NCBI RefSeq assembly: GCF_002895945.1 | Contig: NZ_NPZB01000001.1 | Span: 697,501-761,500 of the forward strand | Direction: 5' to 3' | Length of the DNA: 64,000 nucleotides | From: Solilutibacter silvestris | GTDB taxonomy: Bacteria; Pseudomonadota; Gammaproteobacteria; Xanthomonadales; Xanthomonadaceae | Shown here: positions 46,998-56,900 of the stretch, in pieces | Numbering within the stretch: the first letter of the stretch is position 1 | Layout of the letters: each line of letters opens with the position of its first letter | Notes under the pieces: model-generated | Databases searched by the model: none | What the model saw: the letters and a program-made list of their open reading frames with translations, nothing else | Told to the model about the DNA's origin: nothing | Made by a program: the position numbers and the translations under genes

Positions 46998-49900
46998 GCT
47001 CGGTTTCCGCGATCTTGCGCATGGCGTGATCGAGCAGTTCCGGATGCAGCAGATAGTTGTCGGTTTGCAACAGTTCTCGGGCCTCGTCCAGCACCACGTT
47101 CTTCGTGAGCTGGACAGTGCGCGAGCCATAGCGTGCCATGTCGTAGTAGATGTTCAGGAACGATGACATCTTCGCCTGATCCGCTTCGGGGCCAGCCATG
47201 ACCAGTTGCAGGCCCAATGCATTGAGATAGTCGGCAGTGGCACGAACGTTTTGCGCATCCATCTTCTCAAAGGCTTCGTCCAGCATCATGATGCCGCCGC
47301 TGGTTTGCGTGCTGCGTGACTTGCCGTAAGCCGCCGCCAAGGCTGCGCCGAAGATCACGTACAACGGCGTGCGATGTTCGCCACCGGAGCCAGGCCCCAG
47401 GCGTTTGCTCAACAAGCCGATGGATGCGTTCTGCGCAAGGATTTCCACGTCGTAGCTGAAGAAGCGCCGGTGATCGTTGAGCGGACTGGCGTCCTGCAGC
47501 AATTCGGAACTGGCATCGCCTTCGACCAGTGCCTTGAACTCATCCGGCATCTTGCCCGCACCACCGAAAATGTCTTCCTCGGCGTCGCCGCGTTCGCGCA
47601 CGCGCTTGAGGAATTCATACAGCGGACGGTGTTGCTCGACCGGTGCGTACTTGAAGCGATAGCGCTCGCCGTTGCTGAATTCCGGCGCGTGCTTCAACAC
47701 CTCGTTCAAGCCGCGGATCTGTTCCTCGATAGCCTCGAAGCCTTCCAGCAGGGTTTGCGCCACGTCGGTGCGGAAGACCTTGACTGCCGCTTCGTAGGCT
47801 TCCTGCGATTTCGCTTCCTGATCGGCGAGTTCCAGATCCTCCATGCGATGTTTGTCATCAAGGATGAATTTGTAGGCGCGCTCCCACTGATGGTTGGCGA
47901 TGTCGTTGTTCTGGAACTGGAAGTCGCGTATGTAGAAGCTGAATTTCTCCCACGCATCGCGGTCGTGATTGTCGGCCGCAGTCTTGGCGTGGCCGATGGC
48001 GGATTGCAATGCCTTGAGCAATTCGCCCCAGTTCTCGTCGCCATGGCGTTCGTCGTAACGTTCGCGATGGCGCTGCACTTCGTTGGCGTTATATAGCGGG
48101 TGCTGGCGCGTTTGGGTTTCATCCACGGCAGCCAGGCCCTGGCGTTGGATAATACTCTCGATGCGGGCTTGTGCACTGCCCGATTCGGTGGCCAGGCGGG
48201 ACTTGAGCGCGATCAATCGTTTTTCATTTTCATCGGCATCGGCCAGTCGCTTGGTCGCCGCTTCGAAATTCGCCCGCAGGTTGCTCAGTCGACTCGATTG
48301 GGTGGCAATCAGCGCTTCCCGAAGATCGTGCAGCTCGCGATCGCCAGCGATCGCGGCCGTGAACAATTCTTCCAGTCGGGAATACGTGGTATCGCTGTTC
48401 GCGAACGACGCCAGGCATTGTTCGATCGGTGCGATCAGCTTGACCTGCGCGTTGGCATGCTCGGTCGCGACCTTGGCTTCATCGTGCGCGATCTGGGCGG
48501 CCTGGCGTTGTGCATCACTGTTGGCCCGATCGATCAGGAGCGCATTGCGATTGGGCAATTGCCGGCGCTCGATGCCGCCGCCGGAGCTGATCATGCCGTC
48601 GCTCGAAATCGCCCTGGCACCGGCGTGCAGTTGCGCGGCATTGTTGGCCAGCGCCAGTTGTCCAAGTTCACCCTGCAGATAGCGAATGGCCGCCTTGTCG
48701 TCGCCTTCGATCAACTGTGCAGCGTACTTGCCGCCACCCTTGGCGACCCAGGGGCGGCCACGCGACGGCAGCGCGAGTTTGACCCGGAAAATGTGGCGCG
48801 CATCCTTGTGTTCCTTATAGGTGCGCACCGCATCCAGTTCCTGTTTCTCGGGCACCAGTAACGCATCCACATGCGGGCCGAGATAGGCTTCCAGTGCCGG
48901 TTGCCATTGCGGATCGCTGATCTTCACCAGATCGCAGATCGGAGTGGCTTCTATGCCGGCATCGGACAACAGGCGTTGCAGCGCCGTGACCTCCTTGCGG
49001 ACCTGCGACAAGCCGCGCTGGCTGCGTTCCAGTGCAGTCCGTGCATCGCGCTCATCCTTGGCTTTTTCATCGGCCTCGCGTTCGGCGGCGGACAGGGACT
49101 TGCTGATCCAGCCGCGTATCCGCGCCATCGCCTGCATCACCGACTGGATGGCAGCGGGCTCGGGGATGCGCAGGACATCGGCGTGCTGTTGCAGATCGAG
49201 CAACTGGTGGACGGCATCCTCGAAGTCACCCTGATGCGCGGCCATCGCCGGCAATTTTCCGGCGGAAACGGCGGCTTCCAGCGCGAGTTTCAGCAGATTT
49301 CCCAGTTCCTTGCGGTTCTTGTCCAGTTGATCCTGTTTCAACTTCAGTTGCCCGGATTCGCCCGCCTGTTTCTGGAATTCCGGGTCCATGTGCAACAGTT
49401 GCGATGCACGATCACGCGCTTCTTGCGCCTGCACCTTCTCGCTGTCAGCGCGACCAAGGTCCAGCGTTGCTGCCTTCAGCTGCTGCTCCAACTCCTCGGC
49501 CTTGTCCTGTTGTTCGCCGAGTTCTTCGGAAAGGCGTTCCACTTCATACAGCGCGCGCAACGCGTCGAGGTTGGCATGCGTGGTGCGATCGCGTTTGACC
49601 AGTGCGTATTTGTCGGCGACCTCCCCGGCGCGTTCGATGCGATCGACCAGTCGGCGGATCATCTCGCGCACGGCGTGGAATTGCTCCAGACGCGTGCGGA
49701 ATGCCCGCACATTGGTCAGGCGTTGCTCGATGAGATGCTGGCGCAGGGTTTCATCGAGATCATCGATATCCTTGTTGAGCTTGAGCGATCGCGCGAACGC
49801 CGAGCGGATGGCACGGGTATTGGGGCGTTCACCGGGCGAGGCCAGATGGCCGACGAAAAGCCGGCTCAGGAATTCCTCGCGGTTCTGGGTGAAGAACGGC

Positions 49901-50409
49901 GTCGTGCCGGCCATCGTGCAGGCATCCTTCGCGATGTGCTGGAATTTGCGCCACGGCAGGATCGTTTCCTTGCCTGCATCCGCATCCATGTGATCCTTGG
50001 TGGTCAGCGCCACGCCGGGCAGGATGTAGAGACTGTTGAACACGTGGTTGGGATCGTCGACGCTGGCCGACAGGGAAACGCCAGCCGTCACCGCGACATT
50101 CGTTTCCGGATCGCGGAACACCAGGTTAATGTAGGTGTTGGCGGACATGCGGCAGCGTTCGGCATCGCTCTGGCCATATACGCCGAGGCAGTATTCGCGC
50201 AGACTGCGGGCGCGCTTCTTGCCCTCTCCCGAAGCGTTAAAATGGGTCTTGTTGCTGTCGGCGGCCAGCAGCACGATCTGGAAGGCATCCAACAACGCGG
50301 TCTTGCCGGTACCGTTTGGTCCGAGAAATGCGGTGTTGCCACCAAGCTGCAGGTCTTCCCGTTCGTACAGGAAGTACTGCACCATCCCGAGGGCTTCAAG
50401 CTGCTTCAT
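46984..50409 (-). CDS. jetC: Wadjet JetC SMC/MukB-like ATPase
   Basis: 1141 residues from the ATG at 50409. The N-terminal Walker A is GPNGTGKTAL (residues 30-37), followed by long coiled coils (about 300-420 and 690-950) around a hinge-like globular region (about 510-620, SDPQWQPALEAYLGPHVDA). The C-terminal ABC signature is LGPGSGGEHRTPLYVIFG and Walker B GGIMMLDEAFEKMD. This is an SMC-type motor, the DNA-extruding ATPase of Wadjet. It overlaps jetB (14 bases) and jetD (14 bases). A MukB or SbcC role is rejected because the four-gene jet order is complete. Confidence 0.93.
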   Translation of the reverse strand: MKQLEALGMVQYFLYEREDLQLGGNTAFLGPNGTGKTALLDAFQIVLLAADSNKTHFNASGEGKKRARSLREYCLGVYGQSDAERCRMSANTYINLVFRDPETNVAVTAGVSLSASVDDPNHVFNSLYILPGVALTTKDHMDADAGKETILPWRKFQHIAKDACTMAGTTPFFTQNREEFLSRLFVGHLASPGERPNTRAIRSAFARSLKLNKDIDDLDETLRQHLIEQRLTNVRAFRTRLEQFHAVREMIRRLVDRIERAGEVADKYALVKRDRTTHANLDALRALYEVERLSEELGEQQDKAEELEQQLKAATLDLGRADSEKVQAQEARDRASQLLHMDPEFQKQAGESGQLKLKQDQLDKNRKELGNLLKLALEAAVSAGKLPAMAAHQGDFEDAVHQLLDLQQHADVLRIPEPAAIQSVMQAMARIRGWISKSLSAAEREADEKAKDERDARTALERSQRGLSQVRKEVTALQRLLSDAGIEATPICDLVKISDPQWQPALEAYLGPHVDALLVPEKQELDAVRTYKEHKDARHIFRVKLALPSRGRPWVAKGGGKYAAQLIEGDDKAAIRYLQGELGQLALANNAAQLHAGARAISSDGMISSGGGIERRQLPNRNALLIDRANSDAQRQAAQIAHDEAKVATEHANAQVKLIAPIEQCLASFANSDTTYSRLEELFTAAIAGDRELHDLREALIATQSSRLSNLRANFEAATKRLADADENEKRLIALKSRLATESGSAQARIESIIQRQGLAAVDETQTRQHPLYNANEVQRHRERYDERHGDENWGELLKALQSAIGHAKTAADNHDRDAWEKFSFYIRDFQFQNNDIANHQWERAYKFILDDKHRMEDLELADQEAKSQEAYEAAVKVFRTDVAQTLLEGFEAIEEQIRGLNEVLKHAPEFSNGERYRFKYAPVEQHRPLYEFLKRVRERGDAEEDIFGGAGKMPDEFKALVEGDASSELLQDASPLNDHRRFFSYDVEILAQNASIGLLSKRLGPGSGGEHRTPLYVIFGAALAAAYGKSRSTQTSGGIMMLDEAFEKMDAQNVRATADYLNALGLQLVMAGPEADQAKMSSFLNIYYDMARYGSRTVQLTKNVVLDEARELLQTDNYLLHPELLDHAMRKIAETEHAAG

Positions 50410-50995
50410 CGACCTCTTCCTCTTCAATCGCGTTGGCATGCGCGGCCAGTTGCAGCAATGCGGTCTCGCCCAGCACGTCGACAATCCCGGGCCGGATGAC
50501 GACCTGATTGCGTTGTTCGTCATCGGTTTCTTCCAAGCGCGCGATGCCGTAGCGCTTCATCGCCTGCAACAGCTCGTCGAGCGCGGCCTTCTGCGGCAGG
50601 TCGCGATTGAGTAGATCCTTGTAGGCGCGTTCCAGTTCGATCATGTCGACCCAGGCTTCGCCGGCGAGGATCTCGGTGGCGTGCATCTTGTCGTCGTACA
50701 GGCGGCGCAATACCAGTGCCATCCGGGTTTCGGTGAGACGCATTTTCTCGGCGACATATTGATTCGGCGTCGCCACCACGTAACCCATGTGCGGGTTGTG
50801 GGTGATGTGCATGCCGAGTTGCGCCAGCAGGGCGTCGTAATCCTTGCGATGCTTGACGATCAGCTCGTAGGCGATGCGGCTGCGCGGATCGCTGGCGTAC
50901 AGGACCTGCTCCATCACCAGCCGGTAGCCGGCCTTGTGATAATCACTTTCGGCATGTGTCTGGCTCTGGGCGGCCAATCGTTCCCAGTGGCTCAT
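50396..50995 (-). CDS. jetB: Wadjet JetB, MukE-like kleisin partner (DUF4194)
   Basis: 199 residues. A helical protein with MHITHNPHMGYVVATPNQYV and RMALVLRRLYDDKMHATEIL, features of DUF4194 proteins; the C-terminus is acidic (EEEEVDEAA). JetB is a winged-helix partner that binds the JetA kleisin, corresponding to MukE. It overlaps jetA by ATGA (50992-50995) and jetC by 14 bases, so the three products are probably made in coupled amounts. Confidence 0.88.
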   Translation of the reverse strand: MSHWERLAAQSQTHAESDYHKAGYRLVMEQVLYASDPRSRIAYELIVKHRKDYDALLAQLGMHITHNPHMGYVVATPNQYVAEKMRLTETRMALVLRRLYDDKMHATEILAGEAWVDMIELERAYKDLLNRDLPQKAALDELLQAMKRYGIARLEETDDEQRNQVVIRPGIVDVLGETALLQLAAHANAIEEEEVDEAA

Positions 50996-52431
50996 TGGGC
51001 GCGTTCCCGTTGGATGTGGAATCGGGGGTGTTCAAGATATGGATTGCAGGTCGTGCCATCGGACATGAAATCGATGCGCACGCCCTTGAGCATCTGCAGT
51101 TGCGGATCGGAATGACGTTGCGATGGCGGGCAGGCGCCGTGCGCGGCGATCAGCAACAAGCGCTGATAGCAACACAGGTCATTGATCGAATCGATGGTCA
51201 GTTCGTCGGAGGTGATGGCCGTGCGCAGCTTCAGATGACGGCCCACGTAGTTGGCCAGCTTCACCTTGTCGACCAGACGGTTGTCAGCCATGTGCCTGCG
51301 CAATTGCTCCATCGCCAATTCTTCCAGTGTCGGCGGACGTTTTTCCACCGCCGTTGCCACCATCGGTTTCGATGCCGCGCGCGGCTTCGCCAGCAATTCC
51401 TCGCCGGCGTGCCGCAAGCCGGCCGCTGCAGGCAGTGCCACGTGGTCTTCATCCAGTCGATCCACCGCACGCATGGCGCGGGCCAGCAACTTGTCCAGAT
51501 GCTTGGGCGCCCGCATCTTATATTCGATGAAAGAAATGGCGCGCTGGTTGGCGTCACGGATTTCCTCATCCAGCCGCTGCAATTGCTCGTCCACGTCTTT
51601 CAAGCGCATCAACAGGCGGGTGTCGCGCTCATACAGTAGTTCGGCGCGCATGCGATCGCCGCCCGCCCTTTTTTCCTGATACCAGGCGATCAAGGCTTCG
51701 CGCTGCGTCTCGTCGTGTTGAAGTTGCAGCGTCATCGACAGGATCTGCGATCGATGCTGCAGTGGGTGATCCTTGGTGCGCAGTTCGCTGTAATCGGCGA
51801 TGAAGACCTTCTCGACGTATTCCTCGAAGAAACCACGGACGAATTCGCGCGCCGAGGTGTGCTTCATCAACTCGTCCATCAGATCCTGCACGCGACAGCC
51901 GGTGTTGGCGATATGGGCCATGCACTGCTTGGCCTGCTTGGCGGCTTCGGCGTACTGGTCGCGGGCTTCGCCGCTTGCCACCGCGCGCAGGTTGAGATAG
52001 ATCGAACGCACCTTGCTGCCGAGGAATTCCGGTTCATGGCGGGCGAACTCGCACAGCATGGTGTGGAACTGGGCGATGACGGGACGCAGCGTAACCATTT
52101 CGGCCACGCCGCGGCGTCGCTGGTTGAGCCAGCCGGAATCGGTCAAGGTACGAACGATGTCATGCGCCCGGATCGTGATCGGCGTATCGAGCGCTTCTTC
52201 CCACGGGTCGTCCGCCGCTAGCAGGGTTTCGATCTTGCGTACGACTACAGATCGCGGTGTTTCCTCGCCTGGCGAGCGACCACCATCGCCCCACATCTCA
52301 TCGATCAGGCGGCACAGCAGCGTCCAGTAGCGACGACCATTGCTGGCGGCCAGGGGGCGAAACAGTTCCGGGGCCAGCCGATCGAACAGCGGCGGAATGT
52401 CGTCCTGACCAGGCAAATTGGATTGACTCAC
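50992..52431 (-). CDS. jetA: Wadjet JetA, MukF-like kleisin
   Basis: 479 residues starting with GTG at 52431 (SQSNLPGQDDIPPLFDRLAP), chosen because AAAGGTT lies 8 bases upstream and there is no ATG near; the open frame continues to 52647 through the neighbouring gene. The N-terminal part (about 1-140) is winged-helix-like (RPLAASNGRRYWTLLCRLID); the middle and C-terminal parts are helical with coiled-coil character. It corresponds to the JetA kleisin that closes the JetC ring. The N-terminus fits DUF5716-type JetA better than DUF3375-type, but the subtype assignment is tentative. Confidence 0.85.
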   Translation of the reverse strand: MSQSNLPGQDDIPPLFDRLAPELFRPLAASNGRRYWTLLCRLIDEMWGDGGRSPGEETPRSVVVRKIETLLAADDPWEEALDTPITIRAHDIVRTLTDSGWLNQRRRGVAEMVTLRPVIAQFHTMLCEFARHEPEFLGSKVRSIYLNLRAVASGEARDQYAEAAKQAKQCMAHIANTGCRVQDLMDELMKHTSAREFVRGFFEEYVEKVFIADYSELRTKDHPLQHRSQILSMTLQLQHDETQREALIAWYQEKRAGGDRMRAELLYERDTRLLMRLKDVDEQLQRLDEEIRDANQRAISFIEYKMRAPKHLDKLLARAMRAVDRLDEDHVALPAAAGLRHAGEELLAKPRAASKPMVATAVEKRPPTLEELAMEQLRRHMADNRLVDKVKLANYVGRHLKLRTAITSDELTIDSINDLCCYQRLLLIAAHGACPPSQRHSDPQLQMLKGVRIDFMSDGTTCNPYLEHPRFHIQRERAQ

Positions 52432-52462
52432 TGCGAACCTTTGGAATTCTCCCCGTTCGCAT

Positions 52463-52468
52463 CTTATA
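52463..52468 (-). promoter_or_regulatory. Possible -10 box upstream of jetA
   Basis: TATAAG on the minus strand, preceded by TTG, lies 31 bases before the jetA GTG in the 68-base gap after the sigma-like gene. No matching -35 is evident. It may give jetA its own promoter besides read-through. Confidence 0.25.
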
Positions 52469-52499
52469 CAAACCGATCTCAGGGGATGAGCCAGGCACC

Positions 52500-53159
52500 T
52501 TACCCATGCCGCAGCGGCAGTTCCTCGACGAAATCGAATTCCAGTTGCCGCTGAATTCTGATGGCGCGCTTGCGTCGCCACGGCCCGAGCTGAGTCTCCA
52601 TTGCACGCGGGTCGAACGGGATCGGATGCTGCACGGTCGCAAGCCAACGTGCCTTGGCACAGCAGGCGTAGGCATGTGGAATTGAAACCAGCAAGCGACT
52701 GGCAACGTAACGCATGCGGCCTTCATGCCGTCGTAGCAGCCTGATCCACGCGCCTGCCAGCGATGGATGCCATCCGCCGTCATCGGGTTGGGTGGACACG
52801 GTTTCGTCGATGAGCAAATGCGACAGCGGGTCGCGGCCGTCATTGCTGGCCAGGCGATTCATCAGCAGATTGGGCTTGTTTCCCCCACTTTCACCGCTGG
52901 GGGAATGATCGAGCCTCACCGCACCGCGGACGATACGTTCGGTGTAGCGCACCAGCGATTGATAGAGGTGGCTAATCAGCACTTGCTGAAATTCGGCGTC
53001 GGCGAAATCCAGCTCCAGTCCATACCGCTCGGAAATCGTTCCGGCCATCAACCATGCTTCGTTGACGACGTCCTCGTACTGGTGCTCGCCGCTGGTTGCA
53101 CGTGCGATTCGCTTCAGGGCGTTCTGCCGCCGGCCGACGAAAGACTCGAACGGATCCAT
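52500..53159 (-). CDS. Uncharacterised sigma-factor-like protein upstream of Wadjet
   Basis: 219 residues from the ATG at 53159; the frame is open to 53309 but that part crosses the divergent toxin-antitoxin control region. The N-terminal half (KRIARATSGEHQYEDVVNEA, then a helix with SLVRYTERIVRGAVRLD) resembles sigma-70 region 2. The C-terminal YVASRLLVSIPHAYACCAKA reads like a region-4 helix-turn-helix. Between them lies a polar linker. The tail ends QLEFDFVEELPLRHG. It lies on the same strand as jetABCD, 68 bases before jetA, and so may be the first gene of the operon. I do not recognise a named family; the sigma resemblance is my reading and needs a profile search. Confidence 0.6.
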   Translation of the reverse strand: MDPFESFVGRRQNALKRIARATSGEHQYEDVVNEAWLMAGTISERYGLELDFADAEFQQVLISHLYQSLVRYTERIVRGAVRLDHSPSGESGGNKPNLLMNRLASNDGRDPLSHLLIDETVSTQPDDGGWHPSLAGAWIRLLRRHEGRMRYVASRLLVSIPHAYACCAKARWLATVQHPIPFDPRAMETQLGPWRRKRAIRIQRQLEFDFVEELPLRHG

Positions 53160-53228
53160 CGGGATTCTCCCGTATCGTTCGATTAGTGATTCTGCGCGTG
53201 AATGCCGGGATTTGCACAACGCAATCAA

Positions 53229-53248
53229 ATGTAGTAACGTTTCTACAT
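53229..53248. promoter_or_regulatory. Palindromic operator of the toxin-antitoxin pair
   Basis: ATGTAG-T-AACGTT-T-CTACAT is a 20-base palindrome with one mismatched base pair position (T opposite T), ending 20 bases before the antitoxin ATG. TTGCAC at 53212-53217 could be the -35 with TAACGT (53235-53240) as a weak -10 inside the palindrome. Phd/YefM antitoxins usually repress their own promoter at such sites. Confidence 0.6.
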
Positions 53249-53268
53249 AGAAAGATGCGGAGATCGAT

Positions 53269-53520
53269 ATGACCACCACGTTCACCAGCCGCGAATTCAA
53301 CCAAGACACGAGTGGTGCGAAGAAGGCCGCCGAACATGGCCCGGTCTACATCACCGATCGCGGTCGCGCGGCGCATGTCCTCCTCAGCATCGAGGAGTAC
53401 CGGCATTTGGTCGGGGGACGCAGGAAGATTGCCGATCTGCTGGCGATGCCGGGCGTGGCCGATGTCGAGCTTGAACTTCCTGTCCATCGCGATATCGCCC
53501 GGCCGGCGGATTTGGCCTGA
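53269..53520 (+). CDS. Type II antitoxin of the Phd/YefM family
   Basis: 83 residues with GGAG 8 bases before the ATG. The N-terminal DNA-binding region is TTTFTSREFNQDTSGAKKAA with VYITDRGRAAHVLLSIEEYR, the standard Phd/YefM signature; the C-terminal 30 residues, rich in hydrophobic and acidic residues, should wrap around the toxin. The gene shares one base with the PIN toxin (TGATG overlap). The operator at 53229-53248 lies just upstream. Confidence 0.9.
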   Translation: MTTTFTSREFNQDTSGAKKAAEHGPVYITDRGRAAHVLLSIEEYRHLVGGRRKIADLLAMPGVADVELELPVHRDIARPADLA

Positions 53521-53939
53521 TGTGGTTGCTGGATACCAATGTCGTATCCGAGTTGCGCAAGGTGCGTTCCGGCAAGGCCGATGCCAATGTCGCGCGCTGG
53601 GGCGATGGCGTTGATGCGGCGGAATTGTTCGTGTCCGCGATCACCATCCAGGAACTGGAGATCGGCATCCTGATGGCGGAACGCAAGGACGCACCGAAAG
53701 GCGCGATCCTGCGCACGTGGATGGACCAGCACGTGCTTCCGGCATTCGCCGATCGCATTCTTCCGGTGGATGTCGCAGTGGCGTTGCGAAGCGCTTCGTT
53801 GCATGTCCCGGAGTTGCGTCCGGTGCGCGATGCCTTGATCGCGGCAACGGCATTGACGCATGGGATGACGGTCGTCACCCGCAACGTGGCGGACTTCGAA
53901 CCGACGGGTGTTGCCCTCATCAATCCCTGGCAGGGTTGA
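53520..53939 (+). CDS. PIN-domain toxin (VapC/FitB type)
   Basis: 139 residues. The four acidic residues of PIN ribonucleases are in place: LLDTNVVSEL (Asp5), TIQELEIGI, the Asp of RPVRDALIAATAL and VTRNVADFEPTGV. VapC-like toxins cut tRNA or rRNA loops and stop translation when the antitoxin is degraded. It pairs with the Phd/YefM antitoxin, a common mix with FitB-like PIN proteins. It ends 7 bases from the convergent stop of the giant glucan synthase gene. Confidence 0.92.
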   Translation: MWLLDTNVVSELRKVRSGKADANVARWGDGVDAAELFVSAITIQELEIGILMAERKDAPKGAILRTWMDQHVLPAFADRILPVDVAVALRSASLHVPELRPVRDALIAATALTHGMTVVTRNVADFEPTGVALINPWQG

Positions 53940-53945
53940 AGTTTC

Positions 53946-56900
53946 TCACGCATTCCGCGGCATTGCAGCGGAGACGGTCGCCTGCGGCGAAGGCCGCGGC
54001 CAGATCGCATCGACATGGTGGATCGACTGGTCGTCGACCAGTTCGAACGCGAACTCCGGCTGCACGTTTCCATCCACGCTGAGTTGCACTTCGCCGCCAT
54101 CGGTCTGGCGAACCCGGATCAGATACATGCTTTGCCCGTAGCGATATTGCAGCGTGTAGCCCGGCCAGTCGGCGGGGATGCACGGGCGCAGCGAGACGCG
54201 CTGGCCCTGGCGATGCAGGCCCAGCAGCGATTCGGTGAGGAGGCGATACATCCAGCCTGCCGACCCGGTGTACCAGGTCCAGCCGCCGCGTCCCACGTGC
54301 GGCGCCACGCCATAGACATCCGCAGCGAGCACGTATGGTTCCACCTTGTAGAGTTGCGCGGCCGCAGCGTCCGCGGCGTGGTGGATCGGATTGATCATGC
54401 CGGCGAGTTCCCACGCCTTGTCGCGATCGCCCAGTTGCGCGAAGGCCATCGCCGACCACACGGCGGCATGGGTGTACTGGCCGCCGTTCTCGCGCACGCC
54501 GGGGACATACCCGCGGATGTAGCCGGGATCGTGCGGGGTCTTGTCGAAGGGCGGCTCCAATAGCTGGATCAAGCCGGCCTCGCGCTTGACCAGGTGCTTG
54601 TCCAGCGATGCCATCGCCTGCATGGCGCGCATTGGATCCGCGGCGCCCGACAGGACCGACCAACTCTGGGAGATCGAATCGATGCGGCATTCGTCGCTGT
54701 CGATCGATCCCAGCGGCGCTCCGTCATCGAACCAGGCGCGCCGATACCACTCTCCATCCCAGGCGTGCGCTTCAAGGTTGGCGCGCAGTGCGCCTGCCGA
54801 TTCGGTGCAGAAGGTTGCGAATGACGGGTCGTTGCGGGCCAGCGCCACTTCCGAATAACGGACCAGCGTGTCGTACAGGAAGAACCCGAGCCACACGCTT
54901 TCGCCGCGCCCGCCTTCGCCGACCCGGTTCATGCCGTCGTTCCAGTCGCCGCTGCCGATCAGCGGCAGGCCGCGCGCGCCCAGCAACTCGCTGCCGCGCT
55001 TCAGCGCCACCACGCAATGATCGTAGAACGAGCGCTCGATGCTTGATGCGACCGGCAAGTCGTAGTACGACTCTTCGTCCGGATTGAGCGGGCGCCCTTC
55101 GATGAAGCGCACGCGTTCGTCGAGCACGCTGGTGTCGCCGGTGACTTGCAGGTAACGGCAGGCCGCCAACGGCAACCACAGGTAGTCGTCAGAGCAACGG
55201 GTGCGCACGCCGCGGTCGTGTGGCGGGTGCCACCAATGCAGCACATCGCCCTCGGGGAACTGGTGCGCGGCGCACAGCAGCAGGTGCTGGCGGGTGAGGG
55301 CGGGCTTGGCATGCACCGTGGCCATGGTGTCCTGCAACTGGTCGCGGAAGCCGAACGCTCCGCCCGATTGGTAGTACCCACTCCGCGCGACATAGCGACA
55401 GGCCAGCGTCTGGTACAGCAACCAGCCGTTGACCAGCGCGTCCACGCTGGCATCGGGCGTGCTCACCCGCACGGCACCGAGGGTTTCCCGCCAATGGATG
55501 CGCACGCCGTCGAGGGCATCGTGCGCGGCGTCACTGCCTTGGGTGGCGTGCGCCAGGCGCGCCGCGTTGTGGTAATCGGTGCCCATGCCAAGGCGGAACA
55601 CCACTTCGGTGGCCTGGTCCGCGGCCAAGGTGATCGGAATCTGGATCGCGGCGCAGGGATCGAGTCCGACGCCGAGTTTCCCCGACAGCCTTTCGTTGCG
55701 CATGGCGGCGGGATCCGACAGGCTGCCATTGCGCCCGATGAATTCGGTGCGGTCGGCGGTGAAGCTGCGGCGCCGGCCATCGGTGCAAGCGCCACCGTCG
55801 GCATCGAAGAACGCCGCGCGTCCCGTGAACTCGGTGTTGTAGGGATTGCGCGCGATCAGCGCGCCGCTGGCGCCGTCGAGCTCGCTGAACACATGCATCT
55901 GCGTCTTGGCGCGCAAGTCGCCGAGCACCCATTCCACGTAGCCGGTGGCGCTGAGCTTGCGCGCGCGCCCGGACAGGTTGCGCAGTTTCAGCACCGAGAA
56001 CTTGACCGCATCTTCCAGCGCGACGTAGACCCACAATTCGCTAGCGATGCCGTCTTCCACGTGTTCGTACACGCTGTAACCGAAGCCGTGGCGTGTGCGG
56101 TATGCCCCGCTGCCGCGACGCGGCAGCGGCATCGGCGACCATGTCCGGCCCGTGTCCTCGTCACGCAGGTAGAAGGCTTCGCCGCCGGTATCGGCGACCG
56201 GATCGTCGTGCCAGGGCGTGAGCCGGAATTCATGTGCGTTCTCGAACCAGGTATAGCCCGGTGCGCTTTCGCTCACCACGCTGCCCAGTTTCGGATTGGC
56301 CATCACGTTGGCCCACGGCGCCGGCGTCGGCGCGCCTTCGCGCAGCACGATCACGTATTCGCGTCCATCGGCGGAGAAGGCGCCCATGCCGTTGTCGAAC
56401 AGGAAGTCGTCGCTGACCGCTTCGAACGGCCACAGATCGTTGCCCATCGATTGCATTTTCGGTGGCAGTCCGGGTACGCCGGCATCGGCAACCGGCGGCG
56501 ATTCGGCCAAGGCGGGCACGCCATCGGCGAAGAGCAACGGGATCTTGCGCTCGGGCGGCAGGTGCTTGCCGACCTGCGCCGCCAGCGTGCCGCGCTGGTC
56601 ACTGATGATGACCCGCGCCACCGTCTGCAGCAGCACGCGGTCTTCCTGCGAGATCTGCTGCGCCGGGCGGACGAAGATACCACCCGGTCGATCGAGCACG
56701 TTGCCCTCGGGCCCGGCGGAAACAAGTCCCAATATCTGTTCCTGCAATTGCTGGCGATAGCCGGCCTGGTCCTCGTTCCAGATCACCAGGTCGACATTGA
56801 GTCCCTTCAGTCGCCAATAGGCATGCGCCTGCACCATCTGCCGCACCAGTTCGATGTTGGCCGCATCGGCGATCTGCACCAGCACGATCGGCAGGTCGCC

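Noticed and set aside
46984-50995. MukBEF or SbcCD chromosome maintenance genes
   Set aside because: The kleisin, MukE-like and SMC-like genes are followed by an overlapping JetD Toprim nuclease, which defines Wadjet.
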